A stretch of 64,000 nucleotides of DNA from Pseudomonas sp. PSKL.D1 (GTDB lineage Bacteria > Pseudomonadota > Gammaproteobacteria > Pseudomonadales > Pseudomonadaceae): assembly GCF_028898945.1 (NCBI RefSeq), contig NZ_CP118607.1, forward strand, positions 248,001-312,000, read 5' to 3'. The notes under the pieces are model-generated. The model saw only the letters and a list, made by a program, of their open reading frames with translations, searched no databases and was not told where the DNA came from. A program made the translations under genes and the position numbers. Shown piece by piece: positions 35,613-44,520 of this stretch (within the stretch, counting starts at the first letter, position 1; every line of letters begins with the position of its first letter).

Positions 35613-36254
35613 ATGGATATGATGCGCGCCATGCACATCTCCCCTGAAAACCCGATGTTTGCGGCCGTCGTAGACGATCTGGCCACCCATGGCTGGTCGC
35701 AGCAGGCGCTCTTTTTGCCCGCCGACCTGGTGCGCGCGCTGGCAGCCGAATGTCGGCGGCGTGATGCCGAAGGTGAACTCAACCCGGCAGGTGTCGGGCG
35801 CGGTGCGGACCAGGAAGTGCGCGAGGCAATCAGGGGTGACCAGATCCAGTGGATCGACCCGGGGCAGGCCGAGGCATGCGACCGCTACCTGGAGGCCATG
35901 AGCCATCTGCGTCAGGCGATCAATCAGGGGTTGTTCCTGGGCCTTGAAGACTTCGAATGCCATTTTGCCCTTTACCCGCCCGGGGCTTTCTACCGCCGCC
36001 ATCTGGACCGCTTCCGCGACGATGACCGGCGAATGGTTTCTGCGGTGCTGTACCTCAACGAAGATTGGCAAGCGCAGGATGGCGGCCAGCTTCGCATGTA
36101 CCTTGCTGGGGATGTGACGCACGATGTTCAACCGGTGGCGGGCTGCCTGGTGGTGTTTCTGTCGGGTGAAGTACCCCACGAAGTGCTGCCGGCCGGGCGC
36201 GAACGATTGTCGTTGACTGGCTGGTTCCGCCGCCGTGGCAATGACCCGTTCTGA
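35613..36254 (+). CDS. 2-oxoglutarate/Fe(II)-dependent oxygenase (prolyl 4-hydroxylase-like)
   Basis: A 213-residue dioxygenase. The iron triad is visible as HLDRF (His and Asp at about 130-132) and the distal VPHEV (His about 188), with an Arg in ERLSLTGWFRR binding 2-oxoglutarate. The segment VSAVLYLNEDWQAQDGGQLR is typical of the P4Hc group. Several in-frame ATGs (35613, 35619, 35622, 35631) make the exact start uncertain. It overlaps the next gene by 14 bases, so the two are co-translated. Substrate unknown. Confidence 0.82.
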   Translation: MDMMRAMHISPENPMFAAVVDDLATHGWSQQALFLPADLVRALAAECRRRDAEGELNPAGVGRGADQEVREAIRGDQIQWIDPGQAEACDRYLEAMSHLRQAINQGLFLGLEDFECHFALYPPGAFYRRHLDRFRDDDRRMVSAVLYLNEDWQAQDGGQLRMYLAGDVTHDVQPVAGCLVVFLSGEVPHEVLPAGRERLSLTGWFRRRGNDPF

Positions 36255-36750
36255 TTCGCCCAAGGTCCTGGTCAGCGCTTGCCTGCTGGGGCAGCCGGTG
36301 CGCTATGACGGCCGCGCAAGCGGGCACCCCGATGTGTTGCAGCGCTGGCAGGCTGAAGGGCGCGTGGTGCCCTTGTGCCCCGAAGTGGCGGGGGGATTGC
36401 CGACGCCAAGGCCGCCGGCGGAGATACCGGGCGGGCAGGGCAGTGACGTGTTAAACGGTATTACCCAGGTGCTGACGGTAACCGGTGAGGACGTCAGTGC
36501 TGCCTTTGTTGCCGGCGCCCGGCAGGCATTGGAGCTGGTGCGCCGCCATGGTATCCGCGTGGCGGTACTCAAGTCCGGTAGCCCGTCCTGTGGTAATCGC
36601 CTGACCTACGATGGCACCTTCTCGGGTGTGAAAGTGCCGGGTGAGGGGGTAACTGCTGCGCTGTTGCGGCGCGAAGGTGTGCAGGTTTTCAGTGAGCTGG
36701 AGTTGGAGCAAGCGCAGCAGGCGCTGGCTCTGGTGCCTGAGGTGCCTTGA
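36241..36750 (+). CDS. DUF523 (YbbK-like) protein
   Basis: A 169-residue protein with the family cysteines in VSACLLGQPVRYDGRA (Cys about 15), VVPLCPEVAGG (Cys about 45) and LKSGSPSCG (about 115-120). DUF523 proteins are small cytosolic proteins, with a conserved Cys/Ser-rich pocket, and often linked with DUF1722; that domain is absent here. ATG 36241 is chosen over GTG 36235. It begins inside the oxygenase gene, and its 3' end overlaps the convergent binding-protein gene by 62 bases. Function unknown. Confidence 0.82.
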   Translation: MTRSDSPKVLVSACLLGQPVRYDGRASGHPDVLQRWQAEGRVVPLCPEVAGGLPTPRPPAEIPGGQGSDVLNGITQVLTVTGEDVSAAFVAGARQALELVRRHGIRVAVLKSGSPSCGNRLTYDGTFSGVKVPGEGVTAALLRREGVQVFSELELEQAQQALALVPEVP

Positions 36751-37204
36751 ACCATTTTTGCTCCAGTTCGGTCAGCCGGCCACTGGTTTTCATGCGCTGC
36801 AGCGCGTTGTTCAGCACACTTTGAAACGCTGGGTTGCCCTTCTGGAACGGGATGACCATTTGTTTCTCGCCAAACGGCTCACTGACATCGAAGGGGCCAT
36901 CACTCTTGAGCGTTTCACCTGGCGGCGTCAGTGCAACGTCGTAAGTGCCGCGTTCCACCCCTGGCATCACTTTCTCTTCGGGAGTCTCGATGAGTTCGGC
37001 ACGCAGGCCCAGTTCGCGAGCCAAATCCTGGCCTAACTCGACCTGGAAGCCCGTCAGGTGTTCATTTTCCTTGAAGGCGTAGGGCGGAGCATCAGCTTGC
37101 ACTGCAATACGCAATTCGCCCCGGTCGGTGATCTCATCGTACAGGTCTGCCTGAGCCAACGGAGTGATCAGTACTGCCAGCAGTACGCCTATGGTCGACC
37201 GCAT
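36689..37204 (-). CDS. Reduced-size family 3 solute-binding protein
   Basis: A 171-residue exported protein (signal peptide 1-19, ending LAQADL) that looks like an amino-acid-type binding protein (PF00497). The first lobe is normal (RGELRIAVQADAPPYAF, GFQVELGQDLARELG). After DVALTPPGETLKSDGPFDVSEPFGEKQMVIPFQKG the sequence jumps directly to the terminal NPAFQSVLNNALQRMKTSG helix. About 70 residues of the second lobe are missing compared with the usual 240-260 residue proteins. The frame is intact, so this is a compact form, not an obvious pseudogene. No permease is adjacent. It may be a sensor or scavenger. Confidence 0.75.
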   Translation of the reverse strand: MRSTIGVLLAVLITPLAQADLYDEITDRGELRIAVQADAPPYAFKENEHLTGFQVELGQDLARELGLRAELIETPEEKVMPGVERGTYDVALTPPGETLKSDGPFDVSEPFGEKQMVIPFQKGNPAFQSVLNNALQRMKTSGRLTELEQKWFKAPQAPEPAPAALAPTPAH

Positions 37205-37402
37205 TGTGTGCCCCTTTTTCAAACAGATGAATTTCTTTCGCCACGACTTTCTTCCTCGTCGCGGTCGAGCGCAGCCTATGACCTTATCGTCTTGGCGAGG
37301 TTTAACCCTAACTGAAATATTTCTCCGTGTGGGCTATGGTGAACTACCGCCGCTATCCGTTTGTAGGTGGATGCGGTCTTAAAGTGAATACAGGAGAAGT
37401 GA

Positions 37403-37879
37403 ATGAACAGCCTATTTTCGCGTGCTGCCGTTGCCGGTCTGCTGATGGGGGCCTCGGTATTGGCCAGCGCCGCAGATGCGCTGAAGAGCCAGGAGCCGCC
37501 CAAGGATGCCAAGGTCTTCATCGTTTCCCCCGCCGATGGCGCCACGGTCGACAAAACCTTCACCGTCAAGTTCGGCATCGAGGGCATGGCGCTCAAGCCA
37601 GCGGGTGACCAGACCCCGCATACCGGCCATCATCACCTGCTGGTAGATGTGGACAAAGAACCTGCTGCCGACCAGCCGCTGCCAACCAGCCTGATGCCAG
37701 AGAACAACGCGCCGCTGCCAGCTGGCCCGCAGGTGCTGCACTTCGGCAAGGCGCAGACCGAGGCCACCATTACCCTGACCCCAGGTAAGCACACCTTGCA
37801 GCTGGTGCTGGGTGACCAGTATCACGTCCCGTTCAAGCCGAGTGTCGAGTCGCAGAAGGTTACTGTTACCGTGAAATAG
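37403..37879 (+). CDS. DUF4399 domain exported protein
   Basis: A 158-residue protein with a signal peptide (1-23, ending VLASAAD). The mature protein begins with a strand-rich region carrying SPADGATVDKTFTVKFGIEGM and the histidine cluster PHTGHHHLLVDVD, then the LTPGKHTLQLVLGDQYH pattern characteristic of DUF4399. The His cluster could bind a metal, but no function is established. An AGGAGAAG site precedes the ATG. It is followed by a REP pair and a shared terminator. Confidence 0.85.
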   Translation: MNSLFSRAAVAGLLMGASVLASAADALKSQEPPKDAKVFIVSPADGATVDKTFTVKFGIEGMALKPAGDQTPHTGHHHLLVDVDKEPAADQPLPTSLMPENNAPLPAGPQVLHFGKAQTEATITLTPGKHTLQLVLGDQYHVPFKPSVESQKVTVTVK

Positions 37880-37888
37880 TGCTGGATC

Positions 37889-37952
37889 TTCGCGGGTAAC
37901 CCCGCTCCCGCAGGGCTTGCACAACCTCTGTGGGAGCGGGTTTACCCGCGAA
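37889..37952. repeat. REP pair (inverted)
   Basis: TTCGCGGGTAACCCCGCTCC and GGAGCGGGTTTACCCGCGAA are the arms. Confidence 0.85.
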
Positions 37953-37979
37953 GCAGGCAACACCGATCTCACTGGACAA

Positions 37980-38010
37980 AAAAAGGGAGGCCACCAGGGC
38001 CTCCCTTTTT
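37980..38010. terminator. Bidirectional terminator (serA / DUF4399)
   Basis: AAAAAGGGAGGCC and GGCCTCCCTTTTT flank a 5-base loop, giving A/T tracts in both directions between convergent genes. Confidence 0.9.
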
Positions 38011-38026
38011 CATGCCGCTGCCAAGC

Positions 38027-39256
38027 TTAGAACAACACGCGCGAGCGAATGGTGCCCTTGACCTGCTGCAGCTTCTCTTGCGCCAGGTCGGAGTACTCGG
38101 CGTCGACGTCGATTACTACATAACCAACTTTCTCGTTGGTCTGCAGGAACTGACCGGAGATGTTGATGCCGTTTTCAGCGAAGACTTTGTTGATCTCGCT
38201 GAGCACACCCGGGATGTTTTCGTGGATGTGCAGCAGGCGGTGCTTGCCAGGGTGAGCCGGCAGGGCCACTTCAGGGAAGTTGACCGAGGACACCGAGGTA
38301 CCGTTGTCGCTGTACTTGACCAGCTTCTCGGCCACTTCCAGGCCAATGTTGGCCTGCGCTTCGGCAGTGGAACCACCGATGTGCGGGGTCAGGATCACGT
38401 TGTCCAGGCCGCGCAGCGGGCTTTCGAACTGCTCGTCGTTGGAGCGTGGCTCTACCGGGAACACGTCGATGGCGGCGCCGATCAGGTGCTTGTCCTTGAT
38501 GGCGGCAGCCAGGTGGTCCAGTTCGACCACGGTGCCACGGGCGGCGTTGATCAGGATCGCGCCCTTCTTCATCGAGCGGATTTCTTTCTCGCCGATCATC
38601 CACTGGGTGGATGGCAGCTCCGGCACGTGCAGCGAGACGATGTCGGCCAGGCCCAGCAGTTCGTTCAGGCTGGTGACCTGGGTAGCGTTGCCCAGCGGCA
38701 GCTTGGTCAGCGGGTCATAGAAATAGACCTGCATGCCCAGGTTCTCGGCCAGTACCGACAGTTGGGTACCGATCGAGCCGTAACCCACGATGCCCAGCTT
38801 CTTGCCGCGGATTTCGAACGAGTTGGCCGCGCTCTTGATCCAGCCGCCACGGTGGCAGGAGGCGTTTTTCTCCGGGATGCCGCGCAGCAGCAGGATGGCT
38901 TCGGCCAATACCAGTTCGGCTACCGAACGGGTGTTGGAGTAAGGCGCGTTGAACACGGCGATACCGCGCTCGCGGGCAGCGCTCAGGTCGACCTGGTTGG
39001 TGCCGATGCAGAAGCAGCCGACTGCGACCAGTTTTTTGGCGCCGTCGAAGATCTCTTCAGTCAGCTGGGTACGCGAGCGGATGCCGATGAAGTGAGCGTC
39101 GGCGATCTTTTCCTTGAGTTCCGCTTCTGGCAGCGAGCCAGTGTGGTACTCGATGTTGGTGTACCCGGCGGCCTTGAGGGTATCCACCGCGTTCTGGTGC
39201 ACACCTTCAAGAAGAAGGAACCTGATCTTGCTCTTGTCGAGAGAAGTCTTGCTCAT
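38027..39256 (-). CDS. serA: D-3-phosphoglycerate dehydrogenase
   Basis: A 409-residue enzyme with a D-isomer NAD-dependent 2-hydroxyacid dehydrogenase core: the Rossmann motif LGIVGYGSIGTQLS (about 155), the catalytic Arg in NAARGTVV (about 240), Glu, and His in HIGGSTAEAQ (about 290). A C-terminal ACT domain (about 335-409) gives serine feedback. It is the first step of serine synthesis. Published work in P. stutzeri showed that SerA can reduce 2-oxoglutarate to D-2-hydroxyglutarate, and that a dedicated dehydrogenase reverses this; a candidate for that enzyme is divergent from serA here. Confidence 0.95.
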   Translation of the reverse strand: MSKTSLDKSKIRFLLLEGVHQNAVDTLKAAGYTNIEYHTGSLPEAELKEKIADAHFIGIRSRTQLTEEIFDGAKKLVAVGCFCIGTNQVDLSAARERGIAVFNAPYSNTRSVAELVLAEAILLLRGIPEKNASCHRGGWIKSAANSFEIRGKKLGIVGYGSIGTQLSVLAENLGMQVYFYDPLTKLPLGNATQVTSLNELLGLADIVSLHVPELPSTQWMIGEKEIRSMKKGAILINAARGTVVELDHLAAAIKDKHLIGAAIDVFPVEPRSNDEQFESPLRGLDNVILTPHIGGSTAEAQANIGLEVAEKLVKYSDNGTSVSSVNFPEVALPAHPGKHRLLHIHENIPGVLSEINKVFAENGINISGQFLQTNEKVGYVVIDVDAEYSDLAQEKLQQVKGTIRSRVLF

Positions 39257-39425
39257 CTGCGTAAACCTGTATCCCGGAGAAAAAATGGCGAGGGGTGAAG
39301 CGGCGCGGTGTCGGCCTTAGCACGAACAGCAGGGGGGCTATGCTAGCATACGCGACACAATCTGAGCTTATCCCGACAGGTGAAGAGTGCTCAGGGTGAC
39401 TATGAATAAGTCGAGAGTTCCAGCG

Positions 39426-40823
39426 ATGACCCACCCCGCGGTAATTGATGAACTGAAGACCCTGGTCGACCCTGGCAGGGTCCTGACCGACGCGGCTTCC
39501 CTTGAGGCGTACGGCAAGGACTGGACCAAACATTACCCGCCCGCGCCTTCTGCCATCGTACTCCCCAAGACCATCGAGCAGGTGCAGGCCATTGTCGGCT
39601 GGGCCAACCGCCATCAGGTTGCGTTGGTGCCCTCGGGCGGGCGTACCGGGCTGTCGGCTGGCGCGGTTGCGGCCAACGGCGAGGTGGTGGTTGCGTTCGA
39701 CAACATGAACCAGATTCTCGACTTCAACGCCTTTGACCGCACGGTGGTCTGCCAGCCGGGCGTGATCACCCGCCAGTTGCAGGCCTTCGCCGAAGAGCAG
39801 GGCTTGTACTACCCCGTGGACTTCGCTTCAAGCGGCTCCAGCCAGATTGGCGGCAATATTGGCACCAATGCTGGCGGTATCAAGGTGATCCGCTACGGCA
39901 TGACACGCAACTGGGTGGCGGGCCTCAAAGTGGTCACCGGCAAGGGCGAGCTGCTGGAACTGAACAAAGACCTGATCAAGAACGCCACCGGTTATGACCT
40001 GCGCCAGCTATTTATAGGCGCGGAGGGGACGCTGGGCTTCGTGGTCGAGGCGACCATGCGCCTGGACCGTGCACCGCGCAACCTCACCGCGATGGTGCTG
40101 GGCACCCCGGACTTCGACTCGATCATGCCGGTGCTGCACGCCTTTCAGGGCAAGCTCGACCTCACCGCGTTCGAGTTCTTCTCCGACAAGGGCCTGGCAA
40201 GGATCATGGCTCGTGGCGATGTGCCGGCACCGTTCGATACCCCGTGTCCGTTCTACGCCTTGCTGGAGTTTGAAGCCAGCACCGACAACGTGGCCAACGA
40301 GGCGCTGGCCACCTTCGAGCATTGTGTGGAGCAGGGCTGGGTGCTGGACGGTGTGATGAGCCAGAGCGAAACACAGCTGAAGAACCTGTGGAAGCTGCGC
40401 GAATACCTGTCAGAAACCATCTCTCACTGGACACCCTACAAAAACGACATTTCCGTCACCGTGTCCAAGGTGCCGGCGTTCCTGCGCGACATCGATGCCA
40501 TTGTCAGTGAGCACTACCCGGACTACGAAGTGGTCTGGTACGGCCACATTGGCGACGGCAACCTGCACCTGAACATCCTCAAGCCCGACCACATGAGCAA
40601 GGACGACTTCTTCGCCTCCTGCACCAAGGTCAACAAGTGGGTGTTCGAGATCGTGCAGCGCTACAACGGCTCGATCTCTGCCGAGCACGGCGTAGGCATG
40701 ACCAAACGTGATTACCTGGGTTACAGCCGCTCGCCTGAAGAAATTGCCTGCATGAAGGCAATAAAGGCCGTGTTCGACCCTAACGGCATCATGAATCCGG
40801 GTAAGATCTTCGCTCCTGAATAA
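39426..40823 (+). CDS. FAD-binding oxidoreductase, D-2-hydroxyglutarate dehydrogenase-like
   Basis: A 465-residue GlcD/D2HGDH-type flavoprotein. The N-terminal FAD domain (about 30-210) has the PSGGRTGLSAGAV pyrophosphate loop and GSSQIGGNIGTNAGG. The C-terminal domain carries YGHIGDGNLHLNI and AEHGVG, the metal-binding histidines of this family. ATG 39426 is preferred; an in-frame ATG at 39402 would add eight residues. It is divergent from serA, which suggests it recycles D-2-hydroxyglutarate made by SerA; glycolate or D-lactate oxidation is the alternative. The FAH-family gene follows 24 bases later. Confidence 0.85.
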   Translation: MTHPAVIDELKTLVDPGRVLTDAASLEAYGKDWTKHYPPAPSAIVLPKTIEQVQAIVGWANRHQVALVPSGGRTGLSAGAVAANGEVVVAFDNMNQILDFNAFDRTVVCQPGVITRQLQAFAEEQGLYYPVDFASSGSSQIGGNIGTNAGGIKVIRYGMTRNWVAGLKVVTGKGELLELNKDLIKNATGYDLRQLFIGAEGTLGFVVEATMRLDRAPRNLTAMVLGTPDFDSIMPVLHAFQGKLDLTAFEFFSDKGLARIMARGDVPAPFDTPCPFYALLEFEASTDNVANEALATFEHCVEQGWVLDGVMSQSETQLKNLWKLREYLSETISHWTPYKNDISVTVSKVPAFLRDIDAIVSEHYPDYEVVWYGHIGDGNLHLNILKPDHMSKDDFFASCTKVNKWVFEIVQRYNGSISAEHGVGMTKRDYLGYSRSPEEIACMKAIKAVFDPNGIMNPGKIFAPE

Positions 40824-40847
40824 AAGCAGTAATCAAAGGAGTCGGCC

Positions 40848-41513
40848 ATGAGTTACCAGCACCAGTACGTAGACGGCACGCGCATTCACTTCCCGCTGGG
40901 CAAGGTAGTGTGTGTGGGCCGTAACTATGCCGAGCACGCCAAGGAACTGGGCAACCCCATTCCGACCGAGCCGCTGCTGTTCATCAAGCCCGGCAGTTGC
41001 GTGGTGCCACTGGAGGGCGGCTTCAAGATCCCGACCGACCGTGGCTCGGTGCATTACGAGGCTGAAATTGCCGTGTTGCTCGGCAAGCCGCTGTCGGCGC
41101 ACCCCACCGAAGAGGAAGTGGTCGACGCCATTTCCGGATTCGCCCCGGCGCTGGACCTGACCTTGCGTGACGTGCAGACCAAGCTCAAGGAAAAGGGCAT
41201 GCCGTGGGAAACCTGCAAGAGCTTTGACGGCGCCTGCGTGCTGCCACCGTTCGTTGCCGCCGGCACCTTTGAAGACCTGACCGACATCCCGGTACGCCTG
41301 ACCATCAATGGCGAAGTGTGCCAGGACGGCAATAGCGGGATGATGCTGAACCCGATCGTCCCGATCATTAAGCACATGGCCTCGCATTTCTCGCTGCAGC
41401 CTGGCGACGTGATTCTCACCGGCACCCCGGCCGGTGTCGGGCCGTTCAATGTGGGTGACGAGCTGGTGCTGGAGCTGCCGGGCGTTTGCCGCTTCGAAAG
41501 CCGGGTGCTTTAA
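40848..41513 (+). CDS. Fumarylacetoacetate hydrolase (FAH) family protein
   Basis: A 221-residue FAH-fold protein. The signature GRNYAEHAKELGN near residue 25, the metal-binding acidic run YEAEIAVLLGKP (Glu at about 68-70) and the later LTGTPAGVGPFNVGDE strand are all present. Family members include fumarylpyruvate hydrolases, acylpyruvases and oxaloacetate tautomerases. A short member of this length is closest to the YcgM/FAHD1 type, so acylpyruvate or oxaloacetate chemistry is more likely than tyrosine breakdown. It is probably co-transcribed with the flavoprotein upstream. Confidence 0.85.
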   Translation: MSYQHQYVDGTRIHFPLGKVVCVGRNYAEHAKELGNPIPTEPLLFIKPGSCVVPLEGGFKIPTDRGSVHYEAEIAVLLGKPLSAHPTEEEVVDAISGFAPALDLTLRDVQTKLKEKGMPWETCKSFDGACVLPPFVAAGTFEDLTDIPVRLTINGEVCQDGNSGMMLNPIVPIIKHMASHFSLQPGDVILTGTPAGVGPFNVGDELVLELPGVCRFESRVL

Positions 41514-41529
41514 GCACTTACGCTGACTG

Positions 41530-41646
41530 TGTGGGAGCGGCCTTGTGTCGCGAAAGGGCTGCATGGCAGCCCCGGCAATATCAGTTGCGAAGCTGCACCC
41601 TGGGGCCGCTACGCGGCCCTTTCGCGACACAAGGCCGTTCCCACAG
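41530..41646. repeat. REP pair (inverted)
   Basis: Arms TGTGGGAGCGGCCTTGTG and CACAAGGCCGTTCCCACA, with inner GGGCTGCATGGCAGCCCC and GGGGCCGCTACGCGGCCC stems. Confidence 0.87.
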
Positions 41647-41727
41647 GTGCGTATTTCGATTTACCGAATTTTTCACACCCCATCCGGATAATGCGCCTCC
41701 CATAGCCCCTACCCCAGGACCACCCGC

Positions 41728-42648
41728 ATGCCATCCTCCGCCAGCGCCCCCGTATCCCCCAAGCGCCGTTTCTACCTGCGCTGGCCCTTCGCCCTGGCCG
41801 TGGCTGCGGTGATCGGTTATGGCGTAGCCGTGGCCATGCACTGGGACGACCGTGGCCTGCTGTGGGTAAAGGAAAGCTTCGAAAGCACTGCCGAACGCAG
41901 CGAAAGCGTGTGGTTGCCCGACTTCAAGGTCGATATCGACGCCAAGCCAATGCCGGGCATGGACGATGACGAAGCTTCCGACATCGCCTTCAACCCTCAT
42001 ACCCGCACCTTGTTCGTGGTCATGGGCAAAAACCCGTTCCTGGTCGAGCTCAACCTTGAGGGTGATGTGTTGCGCCAGATCCCGCTGGTCGGCTGGAACA
42101 ACCCTGAAGGCGTGGCCGTGCTGGAAGACGGCCAAATTGCCATCACCGACGAGCGCAAGCATGACCTGACCGTGGTCAAGGTCGATGCCAGCACCACCAC
42201 CCTTAACCACGCCGACTTCCCGAGCCATGACTTGGGCGAGTCGGTCAAAAGCAACAAAGGTTTTGAAGCCGTTGCCTGGGACCCGATGCGCCAACGCCTG
42301 ATCATCGGCGAGGAGCGCCCGCCAAAGCTGTACACCTGGGCAACCGATGGCCGCAGCCCGCTAGAGGGTGACAAGCAGCCGCTGGCCAGTGACGAACTTG
42401 ACCTGCGCAACCTCTCGGCCCTGGGTGTGGACCCGCGCACCGGGCACCTGCTGGTGCTGTCTGCCGACTCCAACATGCTGCTGGAACTGGACGAGCAAGG
42501 CCAGCAGGTCAGCTTCATGACCCTGCTGGGTGGTTTCAACGGCCTCAAGAGCACCATCCCGCGTGCCGAGGGCGTGGCCATGGACGATAAGGGCAACCTT
42601 TATATGGTCAGTGAGCCCGCGCTCTTCTATCGTTTCAAGAAGAACTGA
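41728..42648 (+). CDS. SdiA-regulated-domain membrane-anchored protein
   Basis: A 306-residue protein with one N-terminal membrane segment (about 17-40) and a large periplasmic beta-rich domain resembling the SdiA-regulated / phytase-like propeller family. Repeated blocks such as DIAFNPHTRTLFVVMGKNP, GVAVLEDGQIAITDE and the terminal GVAMDDKGNLYMVSEPALFYRFK are typical. The function of the family is not established; a calcium-bound propeller is likely. A homolog follows 84 bases later on the same strand. Confidence 0.8.
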   Translation: MPSSASAPVSPKRRFYLRWPFALAVAAVIGYGVAVAMHWDDRGLLWVKESFESTAERSESVWLPDFKVDIDAKPMPGMDDDEASDIAFNPHTRTLFVVMGKNPFLVELNLEGDVLRQIPLVGWNNPEGVAVLEDGQIAITDERKHDLTVVKVDASTTTLNHADFPSHDLGESVKSNKGFEAVAWDPMRQRLIIGEERPPKLYTWATDGRSPLEGDKQPLASDELDLRNLSALGVDPRTGHLLVLSADSNMLLELDEQGQQVSFMTLLGGFNGLKSTIPRAEGVAMDDKGNLYMVSEPALFYRFKKN

Positions 42649-42732
42649 CTGCCTTATCAGGGAATGATGGCATTAAGCTTCACTTCAGTCAGGCATGGTT
42701 AGATTCGCCACCCTTACGCCGAGTCTGCCGTT

Positions 42733-43644
42733 ATGCGTCGTTATGTTCGCCTGCCCCTGATCCTTGCTGTTGTCGGTTTGCTGGCCGTGCTCTTGTTGAG
42801 CATGGCGGGGCAGGAGTTCCGCTTGTTCGAGCGGGGTTGGTTCAACCTCAAGACCTGGTGGCAGCCCGCTGAGCAGAGCATGGGGCTCGATCGCTACCGG
42901 GTGGCGATCGAAGCGCAGACGATCGACGGCCTGGACGATGATGTGTCGGCGCTGACCTACGACCCCGACCGCAAAACGCTGTTCACCGTCACCAACCAGC
43001 GCTCCGAATTGATCGAACTGTCGTTGGACGGGCGCATCCTGCGCCGCGTGCCGCTAACCGGTTTTGGCGACCCTGAAGCCGTGGAATACGTCGGCCCCAA
43101 CAGCTATGTGATTACCGACGAGCGCCAGCAGCGCCTCATTCGTGTGCGCCTTGACGATGACACGATGTTCCTCGACGCTAACGACGCCGAGCAACTGAGC
43201 CTGGGCATCGGCCTGAACGGCAACAAAGGCTTCGAAGGCTTGGCCTACGACTCGGCAGGCAAGCGCCTGTTCGTGGCCAAGGAGCGCGACCCCATGGTGA
43301 TTTACGAAATTCACGGGTTCCCTCATGACAACCCGGAACAGCCATACGCCGTGCATGTGGTGCAGGACCGCAAACGTGATGAGCGGCTATTCGTGCGCGA
43401 CTTGTCGAGTTTGCAGTTCGATGAGCGCAGCGGGCATTTGCTGGCGCTGTCGGACGAATCGAGGCTGGTGCTGGAGCTGGATGTGAAGGGCAAGCCGCTG
43501 AGTACCTTGTCGTTGCGCAAGGGGTACCAGGGTTTGAAGCAGGCGGTGCCGCAGGCAGAAGGGATTGCGATGGACGAGGCCGGGACCATTTACATGGTCA
43601 GCGAGCCTAACCTGTTCTACGTGTTCAAACAGCCGGCCGACTGA
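42733..43644 (+). CDS. SdiA-regulated-domain membrane-anchored protein, paralog
   Basis: A 303-residue paralog of the preceding gene, with an N-terminal membrane segment (about 7-25) and the same block order: ALTYDPDRKTLFTVTNQRS, EYVGPNSYVITDER, KGFEGLAYDS, and the terminal GIAMDEAGTIYMVSEPNLFYVFK. Divergence between the copies is substantial, so the duplication is old. No clear ribosome site is seen; the ATG is supported by the signal-anchor start. Confidence 0.8.
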   Translation: MRRYVRLPLILAVVGLLAVLLLSMAGQEFRLFERGWFNLKTWWQPAEQSMGLDRYRVAIEAQTIDGLDDDVSALTYDPDRKTLFTVTNQRSELIELSLDGRILRRVPLTGFGDPEAVEYVGPNSYVITDERQQRLIRVRLDDDTMFLDANDAEQLSLGIGLNGNKGFEGLAYDSAGKRLFVAKERDPMVIYEIHGFPHDNPEQPYAVHVVQDRKRDERLFVRDLSSLQFDERSGHLLALSDESRLVLELDVKGKPLSTLSLRKGYQGLKQAVPQAEGIAMDEAGTIYMVSEPNLFYVFKQPAD

Positions 43645-43711
43645 TTGCCTACAGATGAACCCGCCCTGCGTGGAGCGGGTTCACCGAGACGTCGAACCGC
43701 CGCGATGGCTA

Positions 43712-44386
43712 TTACTCGGCCTTGAGGGTTTTCACACCTTCAGCGGTACCCAGCAACAGCAAATCCGCCGGCCGCGCCGCGAACAGGCCGTTGGTGACCA
43801 CGCCAACGATCGCATTGATTTGCGCTTCCAGCTCTACCGGGTTGGTGATCTGCAGGTTGTGCACGTCCAGGATCACGTTGCCGTTGTCGGTCACCACGCC
43901 TTCGCGGTAAACCGGGTCGCCGCCCAGCTTCACCAGCTGGCGCGCCACATGGCTACGGGCCATCGGGATTACTTCGACTGGCAGCGGGAAAGCGCCCAGC
44001 ACCGGCACCAGCTTGCTGCCATCGGCGATGCAGATGAAGGTCTTGGCCACCGCCGCAACGATTTTCTCGCGGGTCAGGGCTGCGCCACCGCCTTTGATCA
44101 GGTTCAGGTGCGCATCGCTTTCGTCGGCACCATCCACATAAAACTCCAGCTCGCTGACGCTGTTCAGCTCATACACCGGAATACCGTGGCCTTTGAGGCG
44201 CTGGGCAGTGGCTTCGGAGCTGGCAACGGCGCCGTCGAAGGCGGTTTTGTGCTGGGCCAGGGCGTCAATGAAGAAGTTGGCAGTCGAACCGGTGCCGACA
44301 CCGACGATGCTCTTGGTATCCAGCTTCGGCAGAATGAAGTCGACAGCGGCCTGGGCGACGGCCTGTTTGAGTTGGTCCTGGGTCAT
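43712..44386 (-). CDS. rpiA: Ribose-5-phosphate isomerase A
   Basis: A 224-residue enzyme that interconverts ribose 5-phosphate and ribulose 5-phosphate. Starting at 44386 ([14 protein letters not shown]) matches E. coli RpiA and has a GGAG site; an in-frame extension is rejected. Motifs: [13 protein letters not shown] (about 28), DGADESD (about 81, catalytic Asp region), [11 protein letters not shown] (about 94), and [11 protein letters not shown] near the C-terminus. It is divergent from ilvA, with a 134-base shared promoter region. Confidence 0.95.
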   Translation of the reverse strand: MTQDQLKQAVAQAAVDFILPKLDTKSIVGVGTGSTANFFIDALAQHKTAFDGAVASSEATAQRLKGHGIPVYELNSVSELEFYVDGADESDAHLNLIKGGGAALTREKIVAAVAKTFICIADGSKLVPVLGAFPLPVEVIPMARSHVARQLVKLGGDPVYREGVVTDNGNVILDVHNLQITNPVELEAQINAIVGVVTNGLFAARPADLLLLGTAEGVKTLKAE

Positions 44387-44520
44387 GCGGGCTCCGGAAT
44401 GGGGCAGGGCGGTTTTCAAAGTGGCCTAGTATAACGGCTCGGGCGGCTTTGCTGTGGTCGCCCGACGTAGCGCTGCGGTAGACTCGCAACCCTTGTCCTG
44501 CGGCCAGTGATGCTTTCCCG

